A DNA stretch of 55,079 nt, from the NCBI GenBank assembly GCA_903839035.1, contig CAIMAQ010000116.1:1-55079 (forward strand), given 5' to 3'. Positions 8,705 to 17,365 of this stretch are shown piece after piece. The first letter of the stretch is position 1; every line of letters starts with the position of its first letter. The stretch comes from an uncultured Opitutia bacterium (GTDB taxonomy: Bacteria > Verrucomicrobiota > Verrucomicrobiia > Opitutales > Opitutaceae). The position numbers and the translations under genes were made by a program. The notes beneath the pieces were generated by a model. The model was given only the letters and a program-made list of their open reading frames with translations. It was not told the DNA's origin and ran no database searches.

Positions 8705-11179
8705 ATGTTCACCCTCGCAAGCAGCACGGGAGCAGTCGTCCTGGCCGATGGCCCAAGGCATCTGCGCCTCGCGTTTGTGACCGAGGCCATCGCGCGGGTC
8801 ACCTATACGGAGGGCCGGGATTTCCTTGAGCTCGCGAGCCTGATCGTCACTTCAACGTCGCGCTGTGCGACCTTCACCGTCCGGGAAACCGGGGACACGT
8901 TTGACGTCTCCACCGCGGCCCTGTGCCTCGTGGTCAGCAAGGCGACGGGCGCCATCTCCTACTTCGCGGGTGGCGAGTTGCTGCTCCAGGAGCCGGCCCG
9001 TGGAGGCAAGTCACTCACCGCGAAGAAGGTCTTCCGGAACGTTTTCCAGTCGGAAGCTGCCGTCGCCAGCGGCACCAGTATTGACGGGGCCCGCGCCGCG
9101 GCGGCGGATTTCACGGCCGTCTTTAACCGTGACGCATTTGAGGCCGAGCTGTGGTTTCAGTTCGCGTCCAACGAGGCGATCTTCGGCCTCGGATCGCACG
9201 AGGAGGGTTACGGCAACCTGCGCGGCAAGACCCGCCTGCTCTACCAGCAGAACATGAAGATCGTCGTGCCTTGCTTCGTCTCGACCCGCGGCTACGGCGT
9301 GCTGCTGGACTGCGGTTCGCTGATGACCTTCCGCGACGGCCCGGACGGGGCGCAGTGGTGGGCGGATGTCGTGGATGAGCTGGATTACTATTTCGTGGCC
9401 GGCGGTTCGTTCGACGCCGTCACGCGCAATCTTCACATCCTGACGGGCCCGGCGCCGCTGCTGCCCAGATGGGCGTTCGGCTTTGCCCAGTCGAAGGAGC
9501 GCTACGTCAATGCGCAGGAACTGGTCGACGTGGTCCGCGAATACCGCCGTCGCCAGATCCCGCTCGACCTCATAGTGCTCGACTGGAAATCGTGGCCGAA
9601 TGGAGCCGGCTGGGGGCAGAAGGAATTCGATCCCCGCCGCTTTCCCGACCCGGCGGCGCTGACGCGGGAGCTGCACGCGCTCGGCGCCCGGCTGATGGTG
9701 TCCATCTGGCCAATCATGACCGGCGACTGCCCGAACCAGCGCGAATTGGCGAAACGCGGCCTGATGCTGGGCAACCAGTCGACCTATGACGCCTTTTCGC
9801 CAGAAGCGCGGGAGCTGTATTGGCGCCAGGCGGAGCGCGGGCTCTTCGCCCATGGCGTGGACGCGTGGTGGTGCGATTGCACCGAGCCGTTCGAGGCCGA
9901 CTGGTCAGGCGAGACGAAGCCCGAGCCCCAGGCGCGGTTGCGGCTAAATACCGACGCAGCCAAGCAGTATCTCGACCACGGTCAGCTCAACACCTACTCG
10001 CTGGTGCACTCCCAGGGCATCTACGAAGGCCAGCGCCGGGCGACGGCGGACAAGCGGGTCGTGAACCTCACTCGCTCCGGTTACGCCGGGCAGCACCGCT
10101 ACGCCACGATCTGTTGGAACGGCGATATTTCCGCGACGTGGGAGACCCTGCGCCGCTGCATCCCGGAAGGGCTGAATTTCTGCGCGACCGGCGAACCCTA
10201 CTGGACCGTGGATATCGGCGGCTTCTTCATCAACCGCGACCCCAAGCTCTGGTTCTGGCGCGGCGACTACGCGGCGGGTTGCCGCGGGCTCACGGACATG
10301 AACGCGCTCGAACCCGACCCGCGCGACACTGGTTGCACCGACCTCGGCTTCCACGAGCTCTACACGCGTTGGGTGCAATATGCCGCGTTTCTCCCGATGT
10401 TCCGCTCGCACGGCACGGACGCCGCGCGCGAGATCTGGCGCTTTGGCGAAGCGGGCAACCCCTTCTACGAGACCATCGCGCGGTATATCCGCCTCAGATA
10501 CCGCTTTCTGCCGTATATCTACTCGCTCGCGGCGCAGGTCACACGGACAGGCCGCGGCCTCATGCGGCATGTCGCGCTGGAGTTTCCGCAGGATACCGCC
10601 ACGCACGAGCTGACCGATCAGTTCCTCTTCGGGACCGAGCTGCTGGTCTGCCCGGTAACGTCGCCGATGTATTACGGACCCAATTCCCTGCCGCTCCCGC
10701 ACGTGGAGAAAGCCCGCGACGTATACCTGCCGTCCGGCGGCGCCTGGCATGATTTCTGGACCGGTCAACGCCACGCCGGAGGCCAGACCATCCGCTGCGC
10801 GGCCCCGCTGGAGACGCTGCCGCTGTTCGTTCGGGCCGGCGCGATTCTCGCGCTGGGCCCCGATGTGCAATTTGCGTCCGAAAAGCCCGCCGACCCGATC
10901 GAACTGCGCGTGTATCCCGGCGCGGACGCCGTCTTTTCCCTCTACGAGGACGATGGCGAAAGTTACCGCTACGAGCAGGGTGCCTGCGCCATCATTCCCA
11001 TTTCGTGGAACGACCAATCCCGGACGCTCACCTTCGGCGCCCGCCAGGGGGCCTTTCCCAGCATGCTGCGGGCACGCACTTTCCACATCGTCATCGCGGA
11101 CGCCGCTGGAAGCGCCCAGGAAGTCCGTTATGCCGGCGCCGGTCCCCTCAGAATCGGATTTCCAGCCGAAGGCTCCTGA
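8705..11179 (+). CDS. glycoside hydrolase family 31 (alpha-glucosidase/alpha-xylosidase type)
   Basis: The 824-residue protein has an N-terminal beta-sandwich (about 1-230), a central GH31 TIM barrel, and C-terminal beta domains ending in the ELRVYPGADAVFSLYEDDGE segment. The catalytic nucleophile is Asp391 in WWCDCTEPFE, the W-x-D-x-x-E-P form of the GH31 site. The acid/base is Asp474 in CWNGDISATWETL. A further conserved block is TVDIGGFF. No signal peptide is seen, so it probably acts in the cytoplasm on sugars brought in by the GPH symporter just upstream. ATG 8705 was chosen because it follows the symporter stop by eight bases; the open frame extends upstream only as a shadow of the symporter. 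Specificity (xyloside, glucoside or galactoside) cannot be read from sequence. Confidence 0.93.
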   Translation: MFTLASSTGAVVLADGPRHLRLAFVTEAIARVTYTEGRDFLELASLIVTSTSRCATFTVRETGDTFDVSTAALCLVVSKATGAISYFAGGELLLQEPARGGKSLTAKKVFRNVFQSEAAVASGTSIDGARAAAADFTAVFNRDAFEAELWFQFASNEAIFGLGSHEEGYGNLRGKTRLLYQQNMKIVVPCFVSTRGYGVLLDCGSLMTFRDGPDGAQWWADVVDELDYYFVAGGSFDAVTRNLHILTGPAPLLPRWAFGFAQSKERYVNAQELVDVVREYRRRQIPLDLIVLDWKSWPNGAGWGQKEFDPRRFPDPAALTRELHALGARLMVSIWPIMTGDCPNQRELAKRGLMLGNQSTYDAFSPEARELYWRQAERGLFAHGVDAWWCDCTEPFEADWSGETKPEPQARLRLNTDAAKQYLDHGQLNTYSLVHSQGIYEGQRRATADKRVVNLTRSGYAGQHRYATICWNGDISATWETLRRCIPEGLNFCATGEPYWTVDIGGFFINRDPKLWFWRGDYAAGCRGLTDMNALEPDPRDTGCTDLGFHELYTRWVQYAAFLPMFRSHGTDAAREIWRFGEAGNPFYETIARYIRLRYRFLPYIYSLAAQVTRTGRGLMRHVALEFPQDTATHELTDQFLFGTELLVCPVTSPMYYGPNSLPLPHVEKARDVYLPSGGAWHDFWTGQRHAGGQTIRCAAPLETLPLFVRAGAILALGPDVQFASEKPADPIELRVYPGADAVFSLYEDDGESYRYEQGACAIIPISWNDQSRTLTFGARQGAFPSMLRARTFHIVIADAAGSAQEVRYAGAGPLRIGFPAEGS

Positions 11180-11199
11180 ATCTCCGCCATTACCCCAAC

Positions 11200-13260
11200 A
11201 TGAACCGCATCCCCGTTTACTTCCTCCTCCTCGCCGTCGCGCTGGGACTCTCCGCCTGCGCCGCAGCCAACCAGCATCAGGCCGCCAGCGAGGGCGGCGC
11301 CGTGGCCGCGTCATCGGGCAGCCACGAATTCTACGTCGCCCCGGATGGCGCTGACACCAACCCGGGCACGCAGCCGCAGCCGTTTCGGACGCTGGCGAGG
11401 GCCCGTGACGCCATCCGCGCGGTCAGTCCCCAGATGACGACGGACATCGTCGTATATCTGCGCGGTGGAACCTACCCTGTTTCCGGCCCGGTCGAATTTG
11501 GTGCGGCGGACTCCGGGAGGAATGGCTTCAACGTCGTCTACCGCGCCTACGCCAATGAGGCGCCCACCATCAGCGGCGGCACGAAGGTGACCGGCTGGAG
11601 CCTCGACCATGGAAATGTTTGGCGGGCCCCGTTGGATCGCGCCGGGAAACTCCGCGGCCTCTTCGTCAACGGGCAGCGGGCCGAGCTGACGCATGGTGAA
11701 TATCAGGGGAAGGGCCCGTGGGGCGATTTTGTCATCCAGGGCAACGAGCCGTGGGCCGACACCCCGGGCAAGACCCTCGACGGCGTGCAGTTCGATGCCG
11801 CCGAACTGCCGGTCTTCGCCAACCCGGGCGACGTCGAGTTGGCCCAGGCACGCGTCTGGACTTTCCTGGTCGTGGGCGTGCGGGACATGAAGCGCGAGGG
11901 CGGAAGCACGATCGTCCAGCTCCAGCAACCCTACGGGGCTATCGCGGCGACCATGGCGTGGAAGTGCAACCTCACCCCCGAGGGCATATTCACCCTGCGC
12001 AACGCCTACGAACTGCTGCGGAACCCCGGGGAGTTCTACTTTAACACAGCGAGCCGGACGCTCTACTACATCCCGCGAGCCGGTGAGGACATGACGAAGG
12101 CGGACGTAATCGCGCCGACCAGCGAGGGCCTGCTGTTGATCGCCGGGGAGAACTCAGCCAATCGCGTGCATCACCTCGTCTTCCGCGGCCTGACCTTTTC
12201 CCACGACCATTGGAGCTTGAAGCAGGTCGGTGAGTCGCGGGGCGCCGCCGGCGTCCAGAGTTCCGCGCTCTACACGCGGTTCCGCGCCGACGGCGACTGG
12301 CACCCGACCCACTACAACATCTGTGACCTGCCGCAGGCCACGGTCGCGGTCCGCAGCGCCCGTTATGTCACCTTCGAACGCAACCGGTTCGTCCACCTGT
12401 CGAGCGGCAACGCGCTGAGCCTCGTCAACGACGTCGTCGACAGCGCGGTCATCGGCAACGTCTTCCACGATGACTCCGGCAACGCGGTGAATGTCGGCCA
12501 CCCGCAGCACTACATCATCGGCGACGGCCCGCTCTTTGCTCCCGGCATCGAGGGCGCCTGCACGAACATCACGGTGAGCAACAACTGGGTCCGGAACGTG
12601 AGCCTCGATTTCAAGCAGGAGGAGGCGATCAGCGGTTTCACCACCCAGGGCGTGTCCATCCTGCACAACGACATCGAGGGCGTGCCCTATGGCGGCATCG
12701 CCCTTGGCTGGGGTTGGGGCAACTCCGAGCTGACGCCCTCCGACGTGCCGCGGAACAACACCATCGCCTACAACCGGGTCGTCGCCACGCAGCAACAACT
12801 GCCGTTCGACGGCGGCGCGATCTACGTGCTCGGCGTGCAATACGGCGGACGCATCGAATACAACTACGTCGATTCGGTCGGGGCCAACCTCTACCCCGAC
12901 GACGGGTCGGCCTATTGGAGCATTTCCAACAACGTGCTGCATCCGCGCCGCGGCCCGGGAGACCACCATCTCAATGACTCCTGGCTCCACGTCTGGACGC
13001 CCCGCTGTCACGACCTCCGGATCGACCACAACTACACGAGCGGGTCGAAGCAGACCAACCGCGGCACCAACACCGTGCCCACCAACACCCACCTGGAGCA
13101 GCCCTACCCCGCGGCGGCGCAGGAGATCATCGACCGGGCCGGCCTGGAACCGGCTTACCGCGATATCGTCGAGAAACAGGTGGTACCCGCGAACGCCAGC
13201 GGCCCCATCGGCCCGAAACCTTCGGCCCTCGCACCCAAGGCCAAGCGCCGCACTCTGTGA
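11200..13260 (+). CDS. right-handed parallel beta-helix lipoprotein (possible GH141-like glycosidase)
   Basis: The 686-residue protein starts with a lipoprotein signal; the lipobox is LSAC with Cys20. The mature part opens with HEFYVAPDGADTNPGT...PFRTLARARDAI, the entry strand of many right-handed beta-helix carbohydrate-active proteins, and continues with repeated short strands such as NTIAYNRVV, GGRIEYNYVDSVG and YWSISNNVLH typical of a parallel beta-helix. The length and the ITGWSLDHGNVW-like early region resemble GH141 and related fucosidase/xylanase-like enzymes, but no catalytic residues could be assigned. It is probably anchored in the outer membrane or periplasm and acts on glycans ahead of import. 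It sits between GH31 and a secreted alpha/beta hydrolase. Confidence 0.8.
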   Translation: MNRIPVYFLLLAVALGLSACAAANQHQAASEGGAVAASSGSHEFYVAPDGADTNPGTQPQPFRTLARARDAIRAVSPQMTTDIVVYLRGGTYPVSGPVEFGAADSGRNGFNVVYRAYANEAPTISGGTKVTGWSLDHGNVWRAPLDRAGKLRGLFVNGQRAELTHGEYQGKGPWGDFVIQGNEPWADTPGKTLDGVQFDAAELPVFANPGDVELAQARVWTFLVVGVRDMKREGGSTIVQLQQPYGAIAATMAWKCNLTPEGIFTLRNAYELLRNPGEFYFNTASRTLYYIPRAGEDMTKADVIAPTSEGLLLIAGENSANRVHHLVFRGLTFSHDHWSLKQVGESRGAAGVQSSALYTRFRADGDWHPTHYNICDLPQATVAVRSARYVTFERNRFVHLSSGNALSLVNDVVDSAVIGNVFHDDSGNAVNVGHPQHYIIGDGPLFAPGIEGACTNITVSNNWVRNVSLDFKQEEAISGFTTQGVSILHNDIEGVPYGGIALGWGWGNSELTPSDVPRNNTIAYNRVVATQQQLPFDGGAIYVLGVQYGGRIEYNYVDSVGANLYPDDGSAYWSISNNVLHPRRGPGDHHLNDSWLHVWTPRCHDLRIDHNYTSGSKQTNRGTNTVPTNTHLEQPYPAAAQEIIDRAGLEPAYRDIVEKQVVPANASGPIGPKPSALAPKAKRRTL

Positions 13261-13318
13261 TAGCCCCGCACGAATCCGCCTCTAGAGTTCCGGCCGTTCA
13301 CTGGCCACCCTCACCCCC

Positions 13319-14167
13319 ATGCCTTCCCTCCTGTTTCGCGCCCTCCTGACGTCCTTCCTGCTGCTGCCGTGCGCCGCGCTGGCCGCCGGCAAGGATGGCC
13401 CGCCCACCGTGGCGATGACCGTGCTCCGCCTGCCGAACGGCCTGCGGTTTGGCCTGATCGGGGAGAAGGCCGGGCGCCCGGCTCCGACGCTCTTCGTGTT
13501 GCAGGGCAACCTTGACGTCGCGCAACGCGAGCCGATCTACACCGAGGTGGCCCGCATCCTGGCCAAGCACGGGTTCATGAGCGTCATGCTCGACGCGCCA
13601 GCCCACGGCGAGGATCACCGGCCGGGCGAGCCGACCGAACTCGCCGCGTGGGCGGCGCGCGTGGAGCGCGGGGAGAATCTCGTCGACGGCTTCACCGCCA
13701 ACGCCCGCGCCGTGCTGGATTACCTCGTGCAGGAGCGTTACGCCGACCCCGCGCGCGTCGCCGCGTGCGGCACCTCGCGCGGCGGTTTCCTCGCCTTTCA
13801 GCTCGCGGCCGTCGAGCCACGGATCCGTTGTGTCGGCGGCATCGCCCCGCTCACCGACCTGTTGGCGCTGCGGGAATTTGCCAGCCTTACCCGCCGTGCG
13901 GACGCCGCCGCCCTTGCCCTTCCGGCGCTCGCCCCGCGGCTCGCCGGGCGTCCCTCCTGGGTGTGCATCGGCAACGCCGATGCGCGCGTCGGCACGGAGC
14001 AGGTCATCGCCTTCACCCGCGCACTGGTGCAGGCCACCGCGGCCATCCAGCAAGAACCTGCGGCCGTGCCCGTCGAGCTGATCGTCAACTCTTCGCTCGG
14101 CCACCGCAGTTCTGTCCACGACCACGAAATGCTCGCGGCCTGGCTGCTCCAGCAGTTCGGAATGTGA
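13319..14167 (+). CDS. secreted alpha/beta hydrolase
   Basis: The 282-residue protein has a Sec signal peptide (MPSLLFRALLTSFLLLPCAALAA). It is followed by an alpha/beta-hydrolase fold with nucleophile elbow GTSRGG (Ser153), a likely acid at Asp221 in IGNADARVG, and a histidine cluster GHRSSVHDHE (His262/267/269) supplying the catalytic base. It resembles dienelactone-hydrolase-like or prolyl-oligopeptidase-like esterases. In this setting de-esterification of a glycan (acetyl or other acyl group) in the periplasm is plausible but unproven. It is the last gene of block B and ends ten bases from the convergent GntP gene. Confidence 0.82.
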   Translation: MPSLLFRALLTSFLLLPCAALAAGKDGPPTVAMTVLRLPNGLRFGLIGEKAGRPAPTLFVLQGNLDVAQREPIYTEVARILAKHGFMSVMLDAPAHGEDHRPGEPTELAAWAARVERGENLVDGFTANARAVLDYLVQERYADPARVAACGTSRGGFLAFQLAAVEPRIRCVGGIAPLTDLLALREFASLTRRADAAALALPALAPRLAGRPSWVCIGNADARVGTEQVIAFTRALVQATAAIQQEPAAVPVELIVNSSLGHRSSVHDHEMLAAWLLQQFGM

Positions 14168-14177
14168 GCACCGCTGC

Positions 14178-15584
14178 CTAGAGCAGCGCATTGCACGCCA
14201 GGATCAGCACGATCGCGACCACGCCGATCCCGGTTTCCACAACGGTCCAGGTGCGAAGCGTCTGCGCCACCGTCATCCCAAAGTATTCCTTTACGAACCA
14301 GAATCCCGAGTCGTTCACATGGGACAGCAGCAGCGAACCGGCACCCATCGCCAAAACCAGGAGTTCCCGGTTCGTCTCCGGCCGCAGTGCCAGGATCGGG
14401 CCCATCAGGCTGGCGGCCATCATGATTGCGACCGTCGCTGAACCGACGGCAATTCGCAGCAGGCCCGCGATAATCCAGCCCAGCAGCAGGGGTGAAACCG
14501 GCATGCTCGCGCCCCACGCGCCGATCGCGGCGCCCACCCCGGAGGCGCCGAGCACCATGCTGAAGCCGCCACCGGCCCCGACGAGCAGGAGGATGCTCGC
14601 CGCCGGGCCCACGCACTGTTCCGACATCCGCAGAATCTGCGCTGCCGTCAGCCCGCAGTTGCGGCCGAACGTCCAGAATGAAACCAGGACCGCGATCAAC
14701 ATCGCCATCGAGGGGGATCCCACCAGCGCCACCCAAGGCCGGAGCGCGTGTTCGCGCGGCAACCCGGACACGTCAAAACCCGTGGCCACCAGCATCAGCA
14801 GGACCGGCAGCAGCAACGTAAATAGACTCACCGCAAACCCCGGGGCCCGCGGCGCCTCCGGACGCGCCGTCGCCATCGCCCCCAACCCGCCGATCTCAAG
14901 CTGGACGTGGCGCGCCAGCCAGCGCGTCAACACCGGCCCGGTAATAAACGCCGTTGGCAGGCCTACCACCAGCGACCACAGAATCGTCTTCCCGACATCC
15001 GCACCCACAGTCGTGATCGCCGCCATCGGGCCCGGATGGGGCGGAATCAACCCGTGCGCCGTCGACAATCCCGCGGCGAGCGGCAGCGCCAGGCGCAGGA
15101 TCGGCACGCCCGTCCGCCGCGCGAGCAGGAAGGCCAGCGGTCCCAGCAGCACGACGCCGACGCCGAAGAACACCGAGATGCCCACGACGAACGCGATCAG
15201 CATCACCGCGTAGTCGAGGCGCTTTACCCCGAGCCAGCGCACCAGCCGCTCGGCGATGACCTCTGCGGCGCCCGACTCGGCGAGCAGTTTGCCCAAGATG
15301 GTGCCCAGCCCGATAATCAGCGCGAGGCTGCCCAAGGTGCGACCCACGCCAGCCTCGAGGCTGTCCACCAGACCCGGTCGTCCGGCCGTGGCCACCAGCG
15401 GCATGCCGGAGCCCAATCCGACCACGAGTGAGGCCAGGACGAGCGCCACGAAGGCGTTGCACTTGAAGCGGGCGATCAGCACCACGAGCCCGAGGATGGT
15501 GCCAAAAGTCAGCCAGAGCAGGCCCGCCGGGGCCAGTGTGGCGAACAAAGGAGAGATGCTGGGCAACACGGCGGGGGCAGTCAT
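14178..15584 (-). CDS. GntP-family transporter (gluconate/sugar-acid:H+ symporter)
   Basis: The 468-residue integral membrane protein matches the GntP family by its roughly 12-14 hydrophobic helices and by motifs such as LIIGLGTILGKLLAESGAAE, TAHGLIPPHPGPMAA and the late LLLSHVNDSGFWFVKEYFGM. Members import gluconate, ketogluconates, glycerate or related hydroxy acids. Its start overlaps the stop of the small secreted protein upstream (ATGA at 15581-15584), showing translational coupling within block C. A sugar-acid carrier fits the aldolase and dehydratases nearby. The frame extends upstream of the chosen ATG, but that part overlaps the previous gene and is not family-like. Confidence 0.93.
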   Translation of the reverse strand: MTAPAVLPSISPLFATLAPAGLLWLTFGTILGLVVLIARFKCNAFVALVLASLVVGLGSGMPLVATAGRPGLVDSLEAGVGRTLGSLALIIGLGTILGKLLAESGAAEVIAERLVRWLGVKRLDYAVMLIAFVVGISVFFGVGVVLLGPLAFLLARRTGVPILRLALPLAAGLSTAHGLIPPHPGPMAAITTVGADVGKTILWSLVVGLPTAFITGPVLTRWLARHVQLEIGGLGAMATARPEAPRAPGFAVSLFTLLLPVLLMLVATGFDVSGLPREHALRPWVALVGSPSMAMLIAVLVSFWTFGRNCGLTAAQILRMSEQCVGPAASILLLVGAGGGFSMVLGASGVGAAIGAWGASMPVSPLLLGWIIAGLLRIAVGSATVAIMMAASLMGPILALRPETNRELLVLAMGAGSLLLSHVNDSGFWFVKEYFGMTVAQTLRTWTVVETGIGVVAIVLILACNALL

Positions 15585-16075
15585 GGGTTCGGGGTAAAAG
15601 CGACCTCCGTTAGCACCGGCCACACCGCCGCATCGGCGGCGAGGAATCGAACCCGATATTGCAGCCAACGGTCGTCTGCGGCCACCGGGGCGAGTCCGCC
15701 CGCCGCCGCTGGACGCCAAGCGGCGCCGCCCAGCCCGGACGTTTCCGCTGCTGACCGGACTTCAAACCGAAGCTCCGAACCTTTCGGGGCCTCGCCCTTC
15801 CAGTTCAACCGGAACGCCCGACCCGGGACCGACAACGGGAGCGCCGACGAGACATACGCCTCCTCCAAACGGCGGCTGTAGCGATTGCCGGGGTCCGTCA
15901 TCGACGTGAAGTGCGGGCCGAAGTTGGGCAGCTCCGTCCGGCGGTCCTTGTCGAAGCCGGCCAGGCCGGGTCCCGCAGGCGCAGCGGGACCCTGCGCGTG
16001 GAGCGCGGGAGAAAGGAGTACGACGGCGGCGAGCGCAGCCAGAGCCTTCAGACAAACCGGGGGGAGTGGATTCAT
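15581..16075 (-). CDS. small secreted protein sharing a C-terminal domain with the FG-GAP protein
   Basis: The 164-residue protein has a Sec signal peptide (to about ALHAQ) and then one domain. No known family was recognised. The mature region aligns with the C-terminal ~110 residues of the FG-GAP protein at 42777-45743. Both have D-x-GN-x-Y-x-RR, a YVSS segment, an FRL/SRLQ-WK strand, a charged strand ending in R-x-AA, then RWLxYR and a final LTEV-x-F/I strand. This looks like a beta-sandwich carbohydrate- or surface-binding module. It lies between an MFS carrier gene and the GntP gene and overlaps the latter by four bases. The role is unknown; binding of sugar ligand or attachment to a partner is a guess. 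Confidence 0.72.
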   Translation of the reverse strand: MNPLPPVCLKALAALAAVVLLSPALHAQGPAAPAGPGLAGFDKDRRTELPNFGPHFTSMTDPGNRYSRRLEEAYVSSALPLSVPGRAFRLNWKGEAPKGSELRFEVRSAAETSGLGGAAWRPAAAGGLAPVAADDRWLQYRVRFLAADAAVWPVLTEVAFTPNP

Positions 16076-16114
16076 GGGGAGGGAGGGATCGGGAATATAT
16101 CTTCGCCCGCCCCG

Positions 16115-17365
16115 TCAGACGGGGGCGGGGGTCCGGCCGAGCCGCAGCAGGAGCAGGAATGAAACCACCGCCATCGCCGCCCCGAAGGCAAAGCTCGCGT
16201 TGAAACCATAGGCATCCGTCAGGCTGCCATGGATGGCCGGCGCCACGCTGCTCACCGGGCTGACCAGTGAAAGAAACGCGATGTTGCGGGTGGTCGTCGC
16301 CGGCGGGGAAATCGAGATCACGTAATTGACGAAATAGACCCCGCCGAGCTCGCCCGCCCCCATCAGGCCGAAGGCGAGCAGGTAGCCGTAGCCCGAGGAA
16401 AAGAAAGGCCAGGTGATGGCGCAGCCGACGAGGACAACCGTGGCCATGAGCGCTACCCGCGCCCCAAACCGGAGCGCCAGCGCGCCGATCCCGAATCCCG
16501 CCACGGCCTTCAGTCCGAAGCGCAGCGCCATGATCAGCCCGGCCAGCTCCAGCGGCGCGCGCCCCACCGCGACCCGGGTGTAGAGCGACAGGTTGGTCAT
16601 CGCACTGAGCGTGAAATACCAGGCGAGGAACGCCAGCCAGGCGAGCATCAGCCGCCGGTCGACGACAAACGCCCGGAAGCTCTCGCCCAGGTACGACCAG
16701 AACGGCGGCGGCGAAACATTCGGAAGGTCGAGGATGCGGTAGCGACGGGAAACGAGCACGCACACCACCATGCAGGGCAACGCGACCACGTAGAGGACAC
16801 CGAAGTTGTAGGGATAGTGGAGGCCCGGGATCTTCTCGGCCAGCAACAGCTGGGCGCTCAGGGAGCCAACCACCGCCGCCACCGGCCCAAAGCCAAAGGC
16901 ATATTTCAGCGCCCACGCCCGGCCGGCTTCAGTGGTGCCGCGGGCGAGGCACTTGAACATGTAAATGTTCGTGATGCTGTTGATGATCCCGATGATCAGC
17001 CCCTGCCCGATCACCACGGTGATACGCAGCCAGCTCGGCGCCGGCAGGAAGACCACGCAGCAGACCAGGAGCATCGAGACGGCCACGATGGCAAACGCGA
17101 CCTCGACGATCCGCTTCTCGAGGCGCGCGGGAAAGAGCCACGCGCAGATGAGCGGGAATACCGCTCCCAGCAGGTAAGTGGAGGCGGGCAGGTTCGCGAC
17201 CGTCGCGCTCGCCCCCAGCTTGTCGCAAAACGCCGCCTGCACCACGCCCACATACAGGACCGGCGCGGAGAAATAGACCAGCAGCTGCGTCCAGATGAAG
17301 GCCAGGCCGTTGCGGCGTTCGACCTCGGGCGTCAGGATGGTGATCGATTCGGCGGGGGCGCTCAT
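16115..17365 (-). CDS. MFS transporter
   Basis: The 416-residue protein has about twelve hydrophobic helices with the N- and C-terminal halves of a major facilitator: VYF-type helix 1, YLLGAVFPLICAWLFPARLEKR around loop 2-3, and a central charged loop before FVVDRRLMLAWLAFLAWYF. It is not a GPH member and lacks a substrate-defining motif that I recognise. Its start overlaps the stop of the CehA-type hydrolase by four bases (17362-17365), so both are made from one transcript. It may carry the product of the secreted enzymes of block C. Confidence 0.85.
   Translation of the reverse strand: MSAPAESITILTPEVERRNGLAFIWTQLLVYFSAPVLYVGVVQAAFCDKLGASATVANLPASTYLLGAVFPLICAWLFPARLEKRIVEVAFAIVAVSMLLVCCVVFLPAPSWLRITVVIGQGLIIGIINSITNIYMFKCLARGTTEAGRAWALKYAFGFGPVAAVVGSLSAQLLLAEKIPGLHYPYNFGVLYVVALPCMVVCVLVSRRYRILDLPNVSPPPFWSYLGESFRAFVVDRRLMLAWLAFLAWYFTLSAMTNLSLYTRVAVGRAPLELAGLIMALRFGLKAVAGFGIGALALRFGARVALMATVVLVGCAITWPFFSSGYGYLLAFGLMGAGELGGVYFVNYVISISPPATTTRNIAFLSLVSPVSSVAPAIHGSLTDAYGFNASFAFGAAMAVVSFLLLLRLGRTPAPV

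Noticed and set aside
10725-10735. GTATAC core inside the GH31 gene
   Set aside because: It lies deep in coding sequence far from any promoter, as do those near 44,890 and 48,610; taken as chance occurrences.
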